Origin: Pristimantibacillus sp052113225
GTDB taxonomy: Bacteria > Bacillota > Bacilli > Paenibacillales > Paenibacillaceae
DNA length: 64,000 nt
NCBI RefSeq assembly: GCF_052113225.1
Contig: NZ_JBFRCT010000012.1
Span: forward strand, 124,001-188,000
Reading direction: 5' to 3'
Made by a program: the position numbers and the translations under genes. This document shows positions 18,096 to 25,973 of this stretch, piece by piece. Position 1 is the first letter of the stretch. The number at the start of each line of letters is the position of its first letter. The notes beneath the pieces were generated by a model. The model saw nothing but the letters and a program-made list of their open reading frames with translations. It ran no database searches and was not told the DNA's origin.

Positions 18096-18831
18096 TTCAC
18101 TTTCTCTTCTCCGTCGAACGGTCGAATCTATTCGGAAGCATACGCAGGAAGATTATGAGCTTATTGTGATTGATAATGGTTCAACCGATGGGACACTCGA
18201 TTTCTTAAAGCAGCAGCGTATTATAACCATCTCCCTGCCACTCAATACGGGATTTCCAACCGCCTGTAATTGGGGGTTAAGGCTGGCACGAGGGGAATGG
18301 TTACTGTTGTTAAATAATGATGTTCTTGTTACCCCGGAATGGCTAACAAGAATGCATAGGACGTATAAAGCTGATCCTCATATCGGGATTATTGGACCTA
18401 TGACGAATTATGCTAGTGGCAAACAGCAGATTAAGATGGAAGGCCGATATGACGAATTTGCTGCAAGGCTGCGTAAAGAGCAGGATATGAAATGGGAATC
18501 AGTGAACCGGATTATCGGTTTTTGCATGTTGTTCTCCCGAGAGATGTTTAAGCGGATCGGCATGCTCGATGAACGGTTCTCCCCGGGACATTTTGAAGAT
18601 GATGATTATTGCCTGCGGGTCTGGCATGCTGGATATGAGGTTGTTATGGCTAAGGATGTATTCGTCTACCATCATGGGAGCGCATCCTTTAAGCAGTATG
18701 ATCAGGAAGAACTCGAGACGCTTCTGGCACGAAACCGGCAATTGTTCATAGACAAATGGGGAGCAGATCCCGTCGAATTAGCAGGAGAGGACATCAAGGG
18801 GGAACATCATGCGAATACGGACGTCTCGTAA
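18064..18831 (+). CDS. GT2 family glycosyltransferase (rhamnosyltransferase-like)
   Basis: A 255-aa GT-A enzyme: SIIIPTYNSLSLLRRTVESI, VIDNGSTDGT, LLNNDVLVTPEWL with the metal-binding acidic residue, GFCMLFSREMFKRIGMLDE and FEDDDYCLRVWHAGY, the acceptor-side motif of rhamnosyltransferase-like GT2 proteins. It starts at GTG 18064 within the end of the upstream gene, and its own end overlaps the next gene by 23 bases. No basic tail. Given GDP-D-rhamnose synthesis in the locus, a deoxyhexose donor is plausible. Confidence 0.88.
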   Translation: MLTSIIIPTYNSLSLLRRTVESIRKHTQEDYELIVIDNGSTDGTLDFLKQQRIITISLPLNTGFPTACNWGLRLARGEWLLLLNNDVLVTPEWLTRMHRTYKADPHIGIIGPMTNYASGKQQIKMEGRYDEFAARLRKEQDMKWESVNRIIGFCMLFSREMFKRIGMLDERFSPGHFEDDDYCLRVWHAGYEVVMAKDVFVYHHGSASFKQYDQEELETLLARNRQLFIDKWGADPVELAGEDIKGEHHANTDVS

Positions 18832-19846
18832 GCGGCAAATAGCCGGCAGACTACGGAAGCCGAAAAAACGGCGTACAAGAAAGCGCCGAATTAAAAAAAG
18901 CGAACCTCTGTTAAAGGCTCCCGTGATTCCAATTGAAGCAGTCCCCGTTACTCCGGATCTCGTAAAGGTAGTCGAGACGGATCAGTTGCAGCTGGATACC
19001 AGCCATGATAAGGGTTTCCAGGCAGGCTTCGCAAAAGGTTATCAAGAGGGGAAATATGCAGGCGGGGAGGCGATTATTGATCAGATGCTTCCCCCGGATC
19101 AGATGCTTCCAGAAGTAACGGTGGAACAAATCATTGCCGCTGGTATAAGCATGTATCGGGAACATTCACTTCCGTTGTTAACCGTGGAGCAGGTTGGAGA
19201 TCGGATCATCCATGCACTTGATGAACAGCAGCCTCTATCCCTTGTTCGATTAGGGGATGGAGAGCTGCTTACATTAGCTCAAGAGATCGTCATGCCGGTA
19301 GAGACAGTAAGGCGTGAAGGGAAATTTCTTGAATATGCCGGTGTGAAGGTGCCGGATCTGGACATTAGAAACCGCTTGGCTGAGGCTGTATTAGGCGCTG
19401 ATATTGTTGGGATTCCGAGAACTAGAATGCCCAATTATCAGCCGCTTGTTTCGCCTGTCTTTCGGGCTTACAGCATTCCATTTGCGAATCGGCAATGGAC
19501 CGATTCTCTTGTTAATTATGGCTTATGCCAAGCCGGATACTTAATGCGTATTTTACGAAACAGGCGTGTTCTGGTTATTGGGAATATGGCAGAACCGCTT
19601 TCCGCTGTGCTTGCTGGCAGTGGTATAGCTATTGCAGGAATGATAACACCTGTAAATGGCGCACGGGATGCTGTGAGGATCGTTGAACTAGCAAGGCATT
19701 ATGACTTTGAAATTGCCCTTGTCTCAGCGGGAATTGCTGCCGTGCTCATTACAGAAGAACTGGCAAGGCTGACAGGGAAGGTTGCAATCGATTTCGGCCA
19801 TATGGCGAATGCGATCGTGAAGGGTGAAGCACCGATTACAGAATAG
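18809..19846 (+). CDS. GT-D fold glycosyltransferase with polycationic tail
   Basis: A 345-aa protein. Residues 1-30 contain 18 Lys/Arg. A linker with GFQAGFAKGYQEGKYAGG follows, then from about residue 140 a domain with SLVRLGDGELLTLA, the DxE-containing signature of the GT-D (DUF1792) glycosyltransferases. Later stretches RNRRVLVIGNMAEPL and VAIDFGHMAN fit that fold. GT-D enzymes add sugars to serine-rich glycoproteins in streptococci; here the collagen-like protein encoded just after is a candidate acceptor, which is inference. It is the last gene of the overlapping three-GT operon. Confidence 0.8.
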   Translation: MRIRTSRKRQIAGRLRKPKKRRTRKRRIKKSEPLLKAPVIPIEAVPVTPDLVKVVETDQLQLDTSHDKGFQAGFAKGYQEGKYAGGEAIIDQMLPPDQMLPEVTVEQIIAAGISMYREHSLPLLTVEQVGDRIIHALDEQQPLSLVRLGDGELLTLAQEIVMPVETVRREGKFLEYAGVKVPDLDIRNRLAEAVLGADIVGIPRTRMPNYQPLVSPVFRAYSIPFANRQWTDSLVNYGLCQAGYLMRILRNRRVLVIGNMAEPLSAVLAGSGIAIAGMITPVNGARDAVRIVELARHYDFEIALVSAGIAAVLITEELARLTGKVAIDFGHMANAIVKGEAPITE

Positions 19847-19859
19847 CAGATATGTAGGA

Positions 19860-19897
19860 GGAACAGCCTTCCCCTTTTTGCAAAGGGTAAGGCTGTT
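19860..19897. terminator. Strong hairpin between converging genes
   Basis: AACAGCCTT-CCCTTT pairs with AAAGGG-AAGGCTGTT. There is little T-run on the plus strand, so it may end transcription weakly or protect the message. It lies between the GT-D gene and the collagen-like gene. Confidence 0.5.
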
Positions 19898-19905
19898 TGG
19901 GTTAG

Positions 19906-20475
19906 TTAGACACCGACAGAAGCTGCAAGCGAGGAGTATTGAACCGAAGCAGTAGCGCCTGTGATGGCAATAGAAATCGAGTTAACGGCTACTTCAATCG
20001 TGTATTCATGAGTACCTACTGTAAGAGTATCGAAGTAAGTGATTGGTATAACTACCTCGAGATCAAGAACAGCTGTCAATGCTACAGTCGCGAAAGTTGT
20101 GCTTGTAACCGATGCGACAACAACGCCGTCACGAAGCAAGTCAACTGTAATCGTAGGGTTGAGCAATACACCAAGAATCGTGCCTGCAAGCAATACATCA
20201 ACAACAGCGTCAACTTTTACTTTGTTGGCAGCAGCCGAAGTAATGGTTACGGGTGTAGCAAGAATCTCTACTGGCGGAATTACTGTTCCAATAATACCGA
20301 TAGCACCAAGTGGAAATACGCCTCCGTTAGTACCATAAACTGCAGCTCCTGGACCAGCAGGACCTGTCAGACCTGTCAAACCTGTAGCACCTGTAGGGCC
20401 AGTTGGACCCGTAGGGCCGGTAGGGCCAGTAAGACCTGTCAGGCCGGTAAGACCTGTCAAACCTGTTTCTCCCAT
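19906..20475 (-). CDS. Small collagen-like protein
   Basis: A 189-aa protein. Right after the initiator Met come 14 uninterrupted Gly-X-Y triplets (GET, GLT x4, GPT x4, GAT, GLT x2, GPA, GPG), nearly all with Thr in the Y position. The remaining ~145 residues are Val/Thr/Ala-rich beta-type sequence (VEILATPVTITSAAANKVKV...), probably a trimerising head. BclA-type exosporium proteins have the same layout and carry O-glycans on GPT threonines. There is no signal peptide or BclA targeting leader, fitting deposition on spores from the mother cell. AGGAGAGG lies about 7 bases before the ATG. Its place inside the glycan locus makes it a likely glycosylation target. Confidence 0.85.
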   Translation of the reverse strand: MGETGLTGLTGLTGLTGPTGPTGPTGPTGATGLTGLTGPAGPGAAVYGTNGGVFPLGAIGIIGTVIPPVEILATPVTITSAAANKVKVDAVVDVLLAGTILGVLLNPTITVDLLRDGVVVASVTSTTFATVALTAVLDLEVVIPITYFDTLTVGTHEYTIEVAVNSISIAITGATASVQYSSLAASVGV

Positions 20476-20774
20476 ATTTAATCCTCTCCTTTCAATTGAT
20501 ATATCACATCTTATGTTGAGAGATTCATAGAGAAGACGGTATATGCCGTGAACAAACGCCTATTTTTGAGATTTGCTTTTCAATCCTATAGTTGGGCGGC
20601 GTCAAATGCCTTATTTATGTAGGGTTTGGCTATTCGTCCATTAGAATTACTCTATTAAAGCATAGGTTATAGATATGTAACTTACCAATCCGGCACCGGT
20701 TATGAAAGGAGCTCCGGCTTGAATACGCGAGAATATTCAATAGAAGGAGATTTACCGTTTCGAGGTGAACTACG
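20476..20774. promoter_or_regulatory. Divergent leader between collagen-like gene and manC-type gene
   Basis: This gap carries the start signals of two diverging genes. On the plus strand CATAGGTTA at 20661-20669 matches the sigma-K -10 pattern CATAnnnTA exactly, about 100 bases before the guanylyltransferase start, but the -35 is unconvincing. No further gene is seen. Confidence 0.3.
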
Positions 20775-21827
20775 ATGATTGCAGTCATAATGGCGGGTGG
20801 AAAAGGGACGCGCTTCTGGCCCAGAAGCACAGTAACGAAGCCAAAGCAGTTTCTAACATTAGCCTCTGAAGAGGCGACCATGCTTCAGCAGACCTACGCG
20901 CGTTTCCGTACCTGCTTGCCTGAAGAGAATGTTTATGTTGCCGTAAGTGAGAATTATTTGCCGATCGTAAAGGAACAGCTTCCTGAGCTCGCAGACAATC
21001 GTATTATAATAGAACCAGATCAAAGAGATACGGCCCCGTGTATTGCGCTAACAGCCAGCTTTTTCCTACGTCTGGAGCGGGATGATGTACTAGTTACAGC
21101 TCCTTCTGATCAATATATTCCAGAGACAGAGGAATTAATGGAAGCACTGAGGGCAGCGGAACATGCAGCCAAGACGGACGGAGTCGTAGTTACGCTTGGC
21201 ATCGTCCCAACACGTGCAGAAACAGGGTATGGCTATATAGAAACGATAGAAAGCGATGAATATGCTAGTAAATACGGGGAACGCGTGAAAGCGGTAAAAG
21301 CTTTTATTGAGAAACCAACAAAAGAAAAAGCGGAGAAACTAATCGAGCTGCCAAATATGTATTGGAACAGCGGTATATTTATATGGAAGCCTTCAACAAT
21401 CGCTTCCTATATGATGAAGTTTCAACCGCAGATGTGGTCAATCTTTGAGCTTAAGGATGAGGAATTCCGATATTCGTATTCAAAGCTGCCGAAGCTCTCT
21501 ATTGATTATGCCTTGGTAGAAAAGCTGGATCGGTTGTATACCATTCCGATTGAATTCATTTGGGATGATGTTGGCACATGGACTTCATTGGAACGAATCT
21601 TCAGCACAGATGGAGACGGAAATTTGATTCTTGGTCAAGTTCATCCATTCGCTACGCGCAACAGTATTATCTATACAGAACAGCAGCGTATTGTCACGAT
21701 TGGCATTGAGGATTTAATTATCGTATCGACAGCGGAAGGCTTGCTTATTTGCCGCAAATCAGATGAACAAAGTGTTAAGAATGCCATTGCCGCCCTCGAT
21801 ACGGATCAAGAAGGCAGGCAAACATGA
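20775..21827 (+). CDS. manC: Mannose-1-phosphate guanylyltransferase
   Basis: A 350-aa nucleotidyltransferase. The signature AGGKGTRFWPRS with downstream KPKQF binds GTP and the sugar phosphate; APSDQYI, FIEKP and WNSGIFIWK are the usual GMP pyrophosphorylase motifs. It makes GDP-mannose, the substrate of Gmd. It has only the transferase domain, without the C-terminal isomerase of bifunctional ManC/AlgA. GAGGTG lies 8 bases before the ATG, and its end overlaps the next gene by 4 bases. Confidence 0.92.
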   Translation: MIAVIMAGGKGTRFWPRSTVTKPKQFLTLASEEATMLQQTYARFRTCLPEENVYVAVSENYLPIVKEQLPELADNRIIIEPDQRDTAPCIALTASFFLRLERDDVLVTAPSDQYIPETEELMEALRAAEHAAKTDGVVVTLGIVPTRAETGYGYIETIESDEYASKYGERVKAVKAFIEKPTKEKAEKLIELPNMYWNSGIFIWKPSTIASYMMKFQPQMWSIFELKDEEFRYSYSKLPKLSIDYALVEKLDRLYTIPIEFIWDDVGTWTSLERIFSTDGDGNLILGQVHPFATRNSIIYTEQQRIVTIGIEDLIIVSTAEGLLICRKSDEQSVKNAIAALDTDQEGRQT

Positions 21828-22777
21828 AAGCACTAATTACAGGAATAAACGGCTTTGTAGGCAGTCATCTTGCAGAACATTTGCTTGAGCAGCAGATTGA
21901 AGTGGCGGGTACGATTCGGAATCATAGTTCGCTGCAACATATTCGCCATCTGCTGCCGGATATACACCTGTATGAGTGCGAGTTAAGAGATCCGCAGGCG
22001 GTAGAACAAATGATGATAGAGGTTCGGCCGGATTTTATCTATCATTTAGCCGCTCAAAGCTTTGTACCTGTATCCTGGGATTCTCCGGCAGAGACGATGA
22101 TCAATAATATATTAGGACAGATCCATCTGCTGGAAGCGGTTAGAAAGCTGGGTTTATCCTCGAAAGTACTGATTGCCTGCTCGAGTGAAGAATACGGGCA
22201 AGTAGAAGAGGATGAAGTACCAGTTAAGGAGACAAATCCGCTGCGTCCGATAAGCCCTTATGCGGTGAGCAAAATTGCTCAAAACTATTTGGGCTATCAA
22301 TATTACAAAACCTTCGGCCAGCATATTATCCGGACCCGAACCTTCAACCATACAGGACCAAGAAGAGGAGAGCAGTTCGTAACTTCTAATTTTGCTAAGC
22401 AAATTGTGGAAATCGAAATGGGGTTAAAGCCGCCCGTTCTCTATGTGGGTAATTTGGATGCTCAGCGAGACTTTACAGATGTCAGAGATGTAGTCAGAGC
22501 CTATCGCATGGCGCTTCAATATTGTGAGGCTGGGGAGATTTATAATATCGCATCTGGTCAATGCCACGAGATTCGTGAAGTGCTGCAGACACTGCTTGGA
22601 TATAGTACGGCGACCATTACGATTGAAGAAGACAAATCCAGACTTAGACCATCTGATGTAAAGGTACTGGTTGGCGATTACTCCAAGTTTCATAAGCAAA
22701 CCGGATGGAAGCCTGAAATTTCTTTTGAGCAGTCGCTGGAGGATTTATTGCGTTATTGGAGGACAGAACTGGCTTAA
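21824..22777 (+). CDS. rmd: GDP-4-keto-6-deoxymannose reductase (Rmd-like)
   Basis: A 317-aa NAD(P)-dependent epimerase/dehydratase family protein: TGINGFVGSHL at the N terminus, catalytic SSEEYG and YAVSK, and RTFNHTGPRRGEQFVTSNFA, a stretch typical of Rmd. Rmd reduces the product of Gmd to GDP-D-rhamnose. A GDP-6-deoxytalose synthase is an alternative that sequence reading alone cannot exclude. It overlaps the guanylyltransferase gene by 4 bases, so donor supply and reduction are co-expressed. Confidence 0.87.
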   Translation: MKALITGINGFVGSHLAEHLLEQQIEVAGTIRNHSSLQHIRHLLPDIHLYECELRDPQAVEQMMIEVRPDFIYHLAAQSFVPVSWDSPAETMINNILGQIHLLEAVRKLGLSSKVLIACSSEEYGQVEEDEVPVKETNPLRPISPYAVSKIAQNYLGYQYYKTFGQHIIRTRTFNHTGPRRGEQFVTSNFAKQIVEIEMGLKPPVLYVGNLDAQRDFTDVRDVVRAYRMALQYCEAGEIYNIASGQCHEIREVLQTLLGYSTATITIEEDKSRLRPSDVKVLVGDYSKFHKQTGWKPEISFEQSLEDLLRYWRTELA

Positions 22778-22778
22778 T

Positions 22779-22834
22779 AGAGGCTTAGACCCAGTAGGAG
22801 GCGTAATGCCGCGACCGGGGCTAAGCCTCTTTTG
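22779..22834. terminator. Bidirectional terminator-like stem
   Basis: GAGGCTTAG (22780-22788) and CTAAGCCTC (22821-22829) form a perfect 9-bp stem with a 32-base loop, followed by TTTT. It separates rmd from the converging glycosyltransferase gene. Confidence 0.6.
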
Positions 22835-22836
22835 CT

Positions 22837-24150
22837 TCAGATTACATGCAACTCTTTGAGCCTGTTTTTAATTCTTTGTCCGATAACATCCGGTGAGAAT
22901 TCATTATGGATCGTCCGCATTCCGCTTGCTGCAATACTCTCGCGCCAGCGTGTATCGGTGACAAGCCGCTGCATGTATTCCGCTGCATGCCGTATATTAG
23001 GTTCTGCCCAGATTTGTTGGCTTTTGTATGGTCCCCAGTCCTGACCGATAGAGGTGAGTTGGAAGGAGACCGGACAGGAATTATTGCTGTTCATAAATTC
23101 CGTATTTCCTGACCAGTTTGTTGCAATAACCGGTTTCCCTAAATACATAGCTTCAGCAAGGCCAAGGCCAAAACCTTCGGCTCGGTGCAGGGAGACGTAA
23201 CTGTCAGTGCATTGCAGCAAAGCATTGACCTCATACCTCGACAACCCTTTGTCGATCAAATACATATTGCTTCGTTCCGCGAGTGACTTCCTAAGCTCGA
23301 CAAGCTCATTCGGCCGGAAATCCGCATTATTTACTTTTAATACGAGGCCGACCCGTTGATCGTTCTTCTCAAAGGCCAGCTTAAAAGCCTCAATTACAGC
23401 CTCGGGATTTTTACGGAGCGTTGAGCTTTGTACATCATACATCATGAGGAACAGGAAACGGTTCTCCGGCAGACCAAAGGAGGAACGGTTAACATGTGGC
23501 GTAACTTGCACCTGGATGCAGTGTGGAATCGTAATGACGGGTACATTCGAGCGTTTGGAGATTGAGGCTGCAACGAACTTGCTGCAAACCCATACCTCGT
23601 TGACATGATTGAACCCTTCCATATGTTCATCTGGAAACTCCGGAAGCTCCCAGTGCCAATAGCCGATGTTATATCGATTACCGAATAATTCGTCGCCAAA
23701 ATGCTCAAAGGCTGGACGCATGAAGTCGGCATTCATATGGAATATATTCGTATTATAGCGGGCTTTCTCCAGAAGCTTATGCGACCAGCTGTAGTCCGAC
23801 ATTCTTGAAGTGACCGCTAGTGGAAAGTTAATGACGCCAAACGGAATGGAAGCTGTGTCTACCGCTTTTGCTGCAAGCCGGGAGGATTCACCGATTCCCA
23901 TCTCAGCATGAATGAACCCTATGATATTTACACCAGGTTCTCGGAGCGGAGGTTCAACTGCAGGTGTTATTGGCAGGTTATTAGATGGGACTTTACGGTA
24001 AGAGCGGCGTGAACGTCTAGATTTCCTGCTTGCTTGCTGCTTAGCGGAACGTCGGCTGGCTGCTTTTGACCGACCATTCGTTTTCCGTTTCCTTGGCTTC
24101 GCTTTATTCACGCGTTTTAGCTTTTTATTCGACTTATATCGTCTTTTCAC
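22837..24150 (-). CDS. GT4-like glycosyltransferase with polycationic tail
   Basis: A 437-aa protein. Of the first 53 residues 27 are Lys or Arg, in the pattern of the other tails of this locus. From about residue 74 a GT-B domain follows: VNIIGFIHAEMGIGESSR as the acceptor-side loop, then LHRAEGFGLGLAEAMYLGKPVIATNWSGNTEF, the classic E-x7-E donor site of GT4. It starts with GTG; GAGAGG lies about 12 bases upstream, a rather long spacing. Monocistronic, converging on rmd. Donor and acceptor unknown. Confidence 0.88.
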   Translation of the reverse strand: MKRRYKSNKKLKRVNKAKPRKRKTNGRSKAASRRSAKQQASRKSRRSRRSYRKVPSNNLPITPAVEPPLREPGVNIIGFIHAEMGIGESSRLAAKAVDTASIPFGVINFPLAVTSRMSDYSWSHKLLEKARYNTNIFHMNADFMRPAFEHFGDELFGNRYNIGYWHWELPEFPDEHMEGFNHVNEVWVCSKFVAASISKRSNVPVITIPHCIQVQVTPHVNRSSFGLPENRFLFLMMYDVQSSTLRKNPEAVIEAFKLAFEKNDQRVGLVLKVNNADFRPNELVELRKSLAERSNMYLIDKGLSRYEVNALLQCTDSYVSLHRAEGFGLGLAEAMYLGKPVIATNWSGNTEFMNSNNSCPVSFQLTSIGQDWGPYKSQQIWAEPNIRHAAEYMQRLVTDTRWRESIAASGMRTIHNEFSPDVIGQRIKNRLKELHVI

Positions 24151-24321
24151 CCCGGTTCAATCCTCTCGCTAATAGCGGATATGCACTCGACTATATTCTA
24201 TTCATGCCAATCTAATGGTTATAAGGACAACAACCTACTAGCTGTAAAAAGCGGCTTTTGTCTAAAACGAAGCTGGCTTTTTCGGGAAGAAGGGGTATAA
24301 TGAGATTTACTGACGTAATTG

Positions 24322-24418
24322 AATAGCTCCGGGGAGCTGGTTGAGGCTAGCTGAGAGGGAATTCCGACGAAAATTCCGACCCTTATACCTGATCTGGATA
24401 ATGCCAGCGTAGGAATTT
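24322..24418 (+). promoter_or_regulatory. TPP (thi-box) riboswitch
   Basis: The conserved core is plain: GGGGAGCTGG, GCTGAGAGGG, GACCCTTATACCTGATCTGG and ATAATGCCAGCGTAGGAA, in the correct order and spacing for the thiamine pyrophosphate aptamer. The stem P3 insert is short (AATTCCGACGAAAATTCCG). It lies upstream of the thiamine-pyrimidine transporter genes and is followed by an intrinsic terminator, so TPP should switch the operon off. Confidence 0.95.
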
Positions 24419-24486
24419 GTCATATAGGACTGTTTTCCATTGCAAGTGGAATGGAGCAAACCTGTAATAAAGCTGACGAAATGTAT

Positions 24487-24514
24487 GTCCTCCGGATTCG
24501 GGGGACTTTTTTTA
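24487..24514 (+). terminator. Riboswitch-controlled intrinsic terminator
   Basis: GTCCTCCG pairs with CGGGGGAC and is followed by seven T residues. It sits between the TPP aptamer and the first gene and is its expression platform. Confidence 0.88.
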
Positions 24515-24576
24515 TTGTTCAGAGGGTGGTCAGGCCATTGCAAACGTCAAAGCAAACAAGAGAGAGGGAGAGCAAG

Positions 24577-25620
24577 ATGGAAACAAGTAATCGGAGTAAA
24601 AAGTCGAGGGGGATCGTTGCCCTATCTTCCATGCTGGCCGTTGTTATGATGCTGGTAGGCTGCGGATCCAACAAGAATAATAATGAAGCGGCGGAGAATG
24701 GGGCAGCAAGTGAGCAGCCATTGACGAAAGTGAAGGTCGTTCTGGATTGGACACCTAACACGAATCATACCGGTCTTTATGTAGCACGGGATAAGGGGTA
24801 TTTCAAGAAGCAAGGTCTTGATGTTGAGATTATTCAACCCGGCCAGGATGGTGCGGATAAAATGGTCGCAGCAGGTGGAGCGGAATTTGGCGTCGGTTAT
24901 CAGGAATCTTTAACGATGGCTAGGATTGCCGGCCTGCCGCTTGTATCGGTTGCAGCGGTCATCCAGCATAATACATCCGGCTTTGCTTCGCCCGCAGCGA
25001 AGGGCATCGACTCGCCGAAGAAGTTCGAAGGTAAAACGTACGGCGGCTGGGGAGCACCGGTAGAAGAAGCGGTTATTGGTTCGCTCATGCAGGAAGAGAA
25101 TGCGGATGTGTCCAAGGTTAAGATGTTAAGCATTGGCGATACCGATTTCTTCACGGCGGTGAAACGGGATATTGATTTCGCATGGATTTATTATGCTTGG
25201 ACAGGCGTGGAGGCAGAGCTTCGCGGAGAGAAGCTGAACATGGTTTATTTGACCGATTACAGTGACAAGCTGGATTACTATACACCATTGCTTGAGACAA
25301 GCGAGAAAATGATTGCAGAGAAACCGGAGCTTGTAAAAGCATTTGTTGCAGGCGCAGCTCAAGGTTATCAGTATGCTATTGNTCATCCTGAAGATGCTGC
25401 TGAGGTGCTCATTAAAGCAGAGCCGGATTTGAACGCAGACCTTGTTCGTGCCAGCCAGAAGTGGCTGAGTCCGAAATATACAGATGATGCTTCGCAATGG
25501 GGCATTCAGAAGAAGGAAGTATGGGTCAATTATTCGCAATGGATGTTTGACCATAAGCTGCTCGAGCAGGAGCTAGATGCAGATAAAGCATTCACGAACG
25601 ATTTTTTGCCAAAAGCTTAA
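24577..25620 (+). CDS. thiY: Thiamine-pyrimidine ABC transporter substrate-binding lipoprotein (ThiY/NMT1-like)
   Basis: About 347 aa. A signal peptide with lipobox LVGC (Cys near residue 29) anchors it outside the membrane. The mature part begins KVVLDWTPNTNHTGLYVARDKGYFKKQGL, the signature of NMT1/THI5-like proteins that bind the HMP or formyl-aminopyrimidine precursor of thiamine. I chose ATG 24577, after the terminator, with GAGGGAG upstream; the longer frame from 24451 runs through the terminator. Base 25382 is ambiguous (codon GNT), leaving one undefined residue. Confidence 0.92.
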   Translation: METSNRSKKSRGIVALSSMLAVVMMLVGCGSNKNNNEAAENGAASEQPLTKVKVVLDWTPNTNHTGLYVARDKGYFKKQGLDVEIIQPGQDGADKMVAAGGAEFGVGYQESLTMARIAGLPLVSVAAVIQHNTSGFASPAAKGIDSPKKFEGKTYGGWGAPVEEAVIGSLMQEENADVSKVKMLSIGDTDFFTAVKRDIDFAWIYYAWTGVEAELRGEKLNMVYLTDYSDKLDYYTPLLETSEKMIAEKPELVKAFVAGAAQGYQYAIXHPEDAAEVLIKAEPDLNADLVRASQKWLSPKYTDDASQWGIQKKEVWVNYSQWMFDHKLLEQELDADKAFTNDFLPKA

Positions 25621-25670
25621 GGTTAGTACAGGAGAAATCAGGACGATAATAGGGAAAAGGGGAGCTATTT

Positions 25671-25973
25671 ATGGCTAACGCGCTTGTAAGCATTCAAATT
25701 TTACCAACTACACCTAACGGGGAAAGCGTCATTCCATTTGTTGACCGTGCAATTGAAATTATTAAAGCTTCCGGCGTTCCCTATCGCGTTGCACCACTGG
25801 AGACGACGATGGAAGGGGAATTGCCTGATCTGCTTCAGGTAGTAGAGAAGATGAATGAAGCGATGACAGAGATGGGCTGTCCATCGGTTATCTCGCAGGT
25901 GAAAATTTATTTTAACCCGGCAAATGGAGCTTCCATGGGAAGATTGCTGGAGAAATATCCAGATGGGCAATAA
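25671..25973 (+). CDS. MTH1187/YkoF-type thiamine-binding protein
   Basis: A 100-aa cytoplasmic protein of the thiamine-binding MTH1187 (DUF77) family: ALVSIQILPT at the start, YRVAPLETTMEGELPDLL in the middle and SQVKIYF as the last strand. Members bind thiamine or its pyrimidine half. It lies inside the TPP-riboswitch operon, between the binding lipoprotein and the permease, and overlaps the permease start by 11 bases. AAAGGGGAG lies 6-8 bases before its ATG. Confidence 0.9.
   Translation: MANALVSIQILPTTPNGESVIPFVDRAIEIIKASGVPYRVAPLETTMEGELPDLLQVVEKMNEAMTEMGCPSVISQVKIYFNPANGASMGRLLEKYPDGQ

Noticed and set aside
20340..20472. Short tandem repeats that look like a repeat array
   Set aside because: They are the codons of the Gly-X-Thr triplets of the collagen-like protein on the minus strand, not a CRISPR or DNA repeat. 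No CRISPR array was seen in the window.
24451..24576. N-terminal extension of the ThiY-like frame
   Set aside because: It crosses the riboswitch terminator and would place a signal peptide 42 residues into the protein; ATG 24577 gives a normal lipoprotein.
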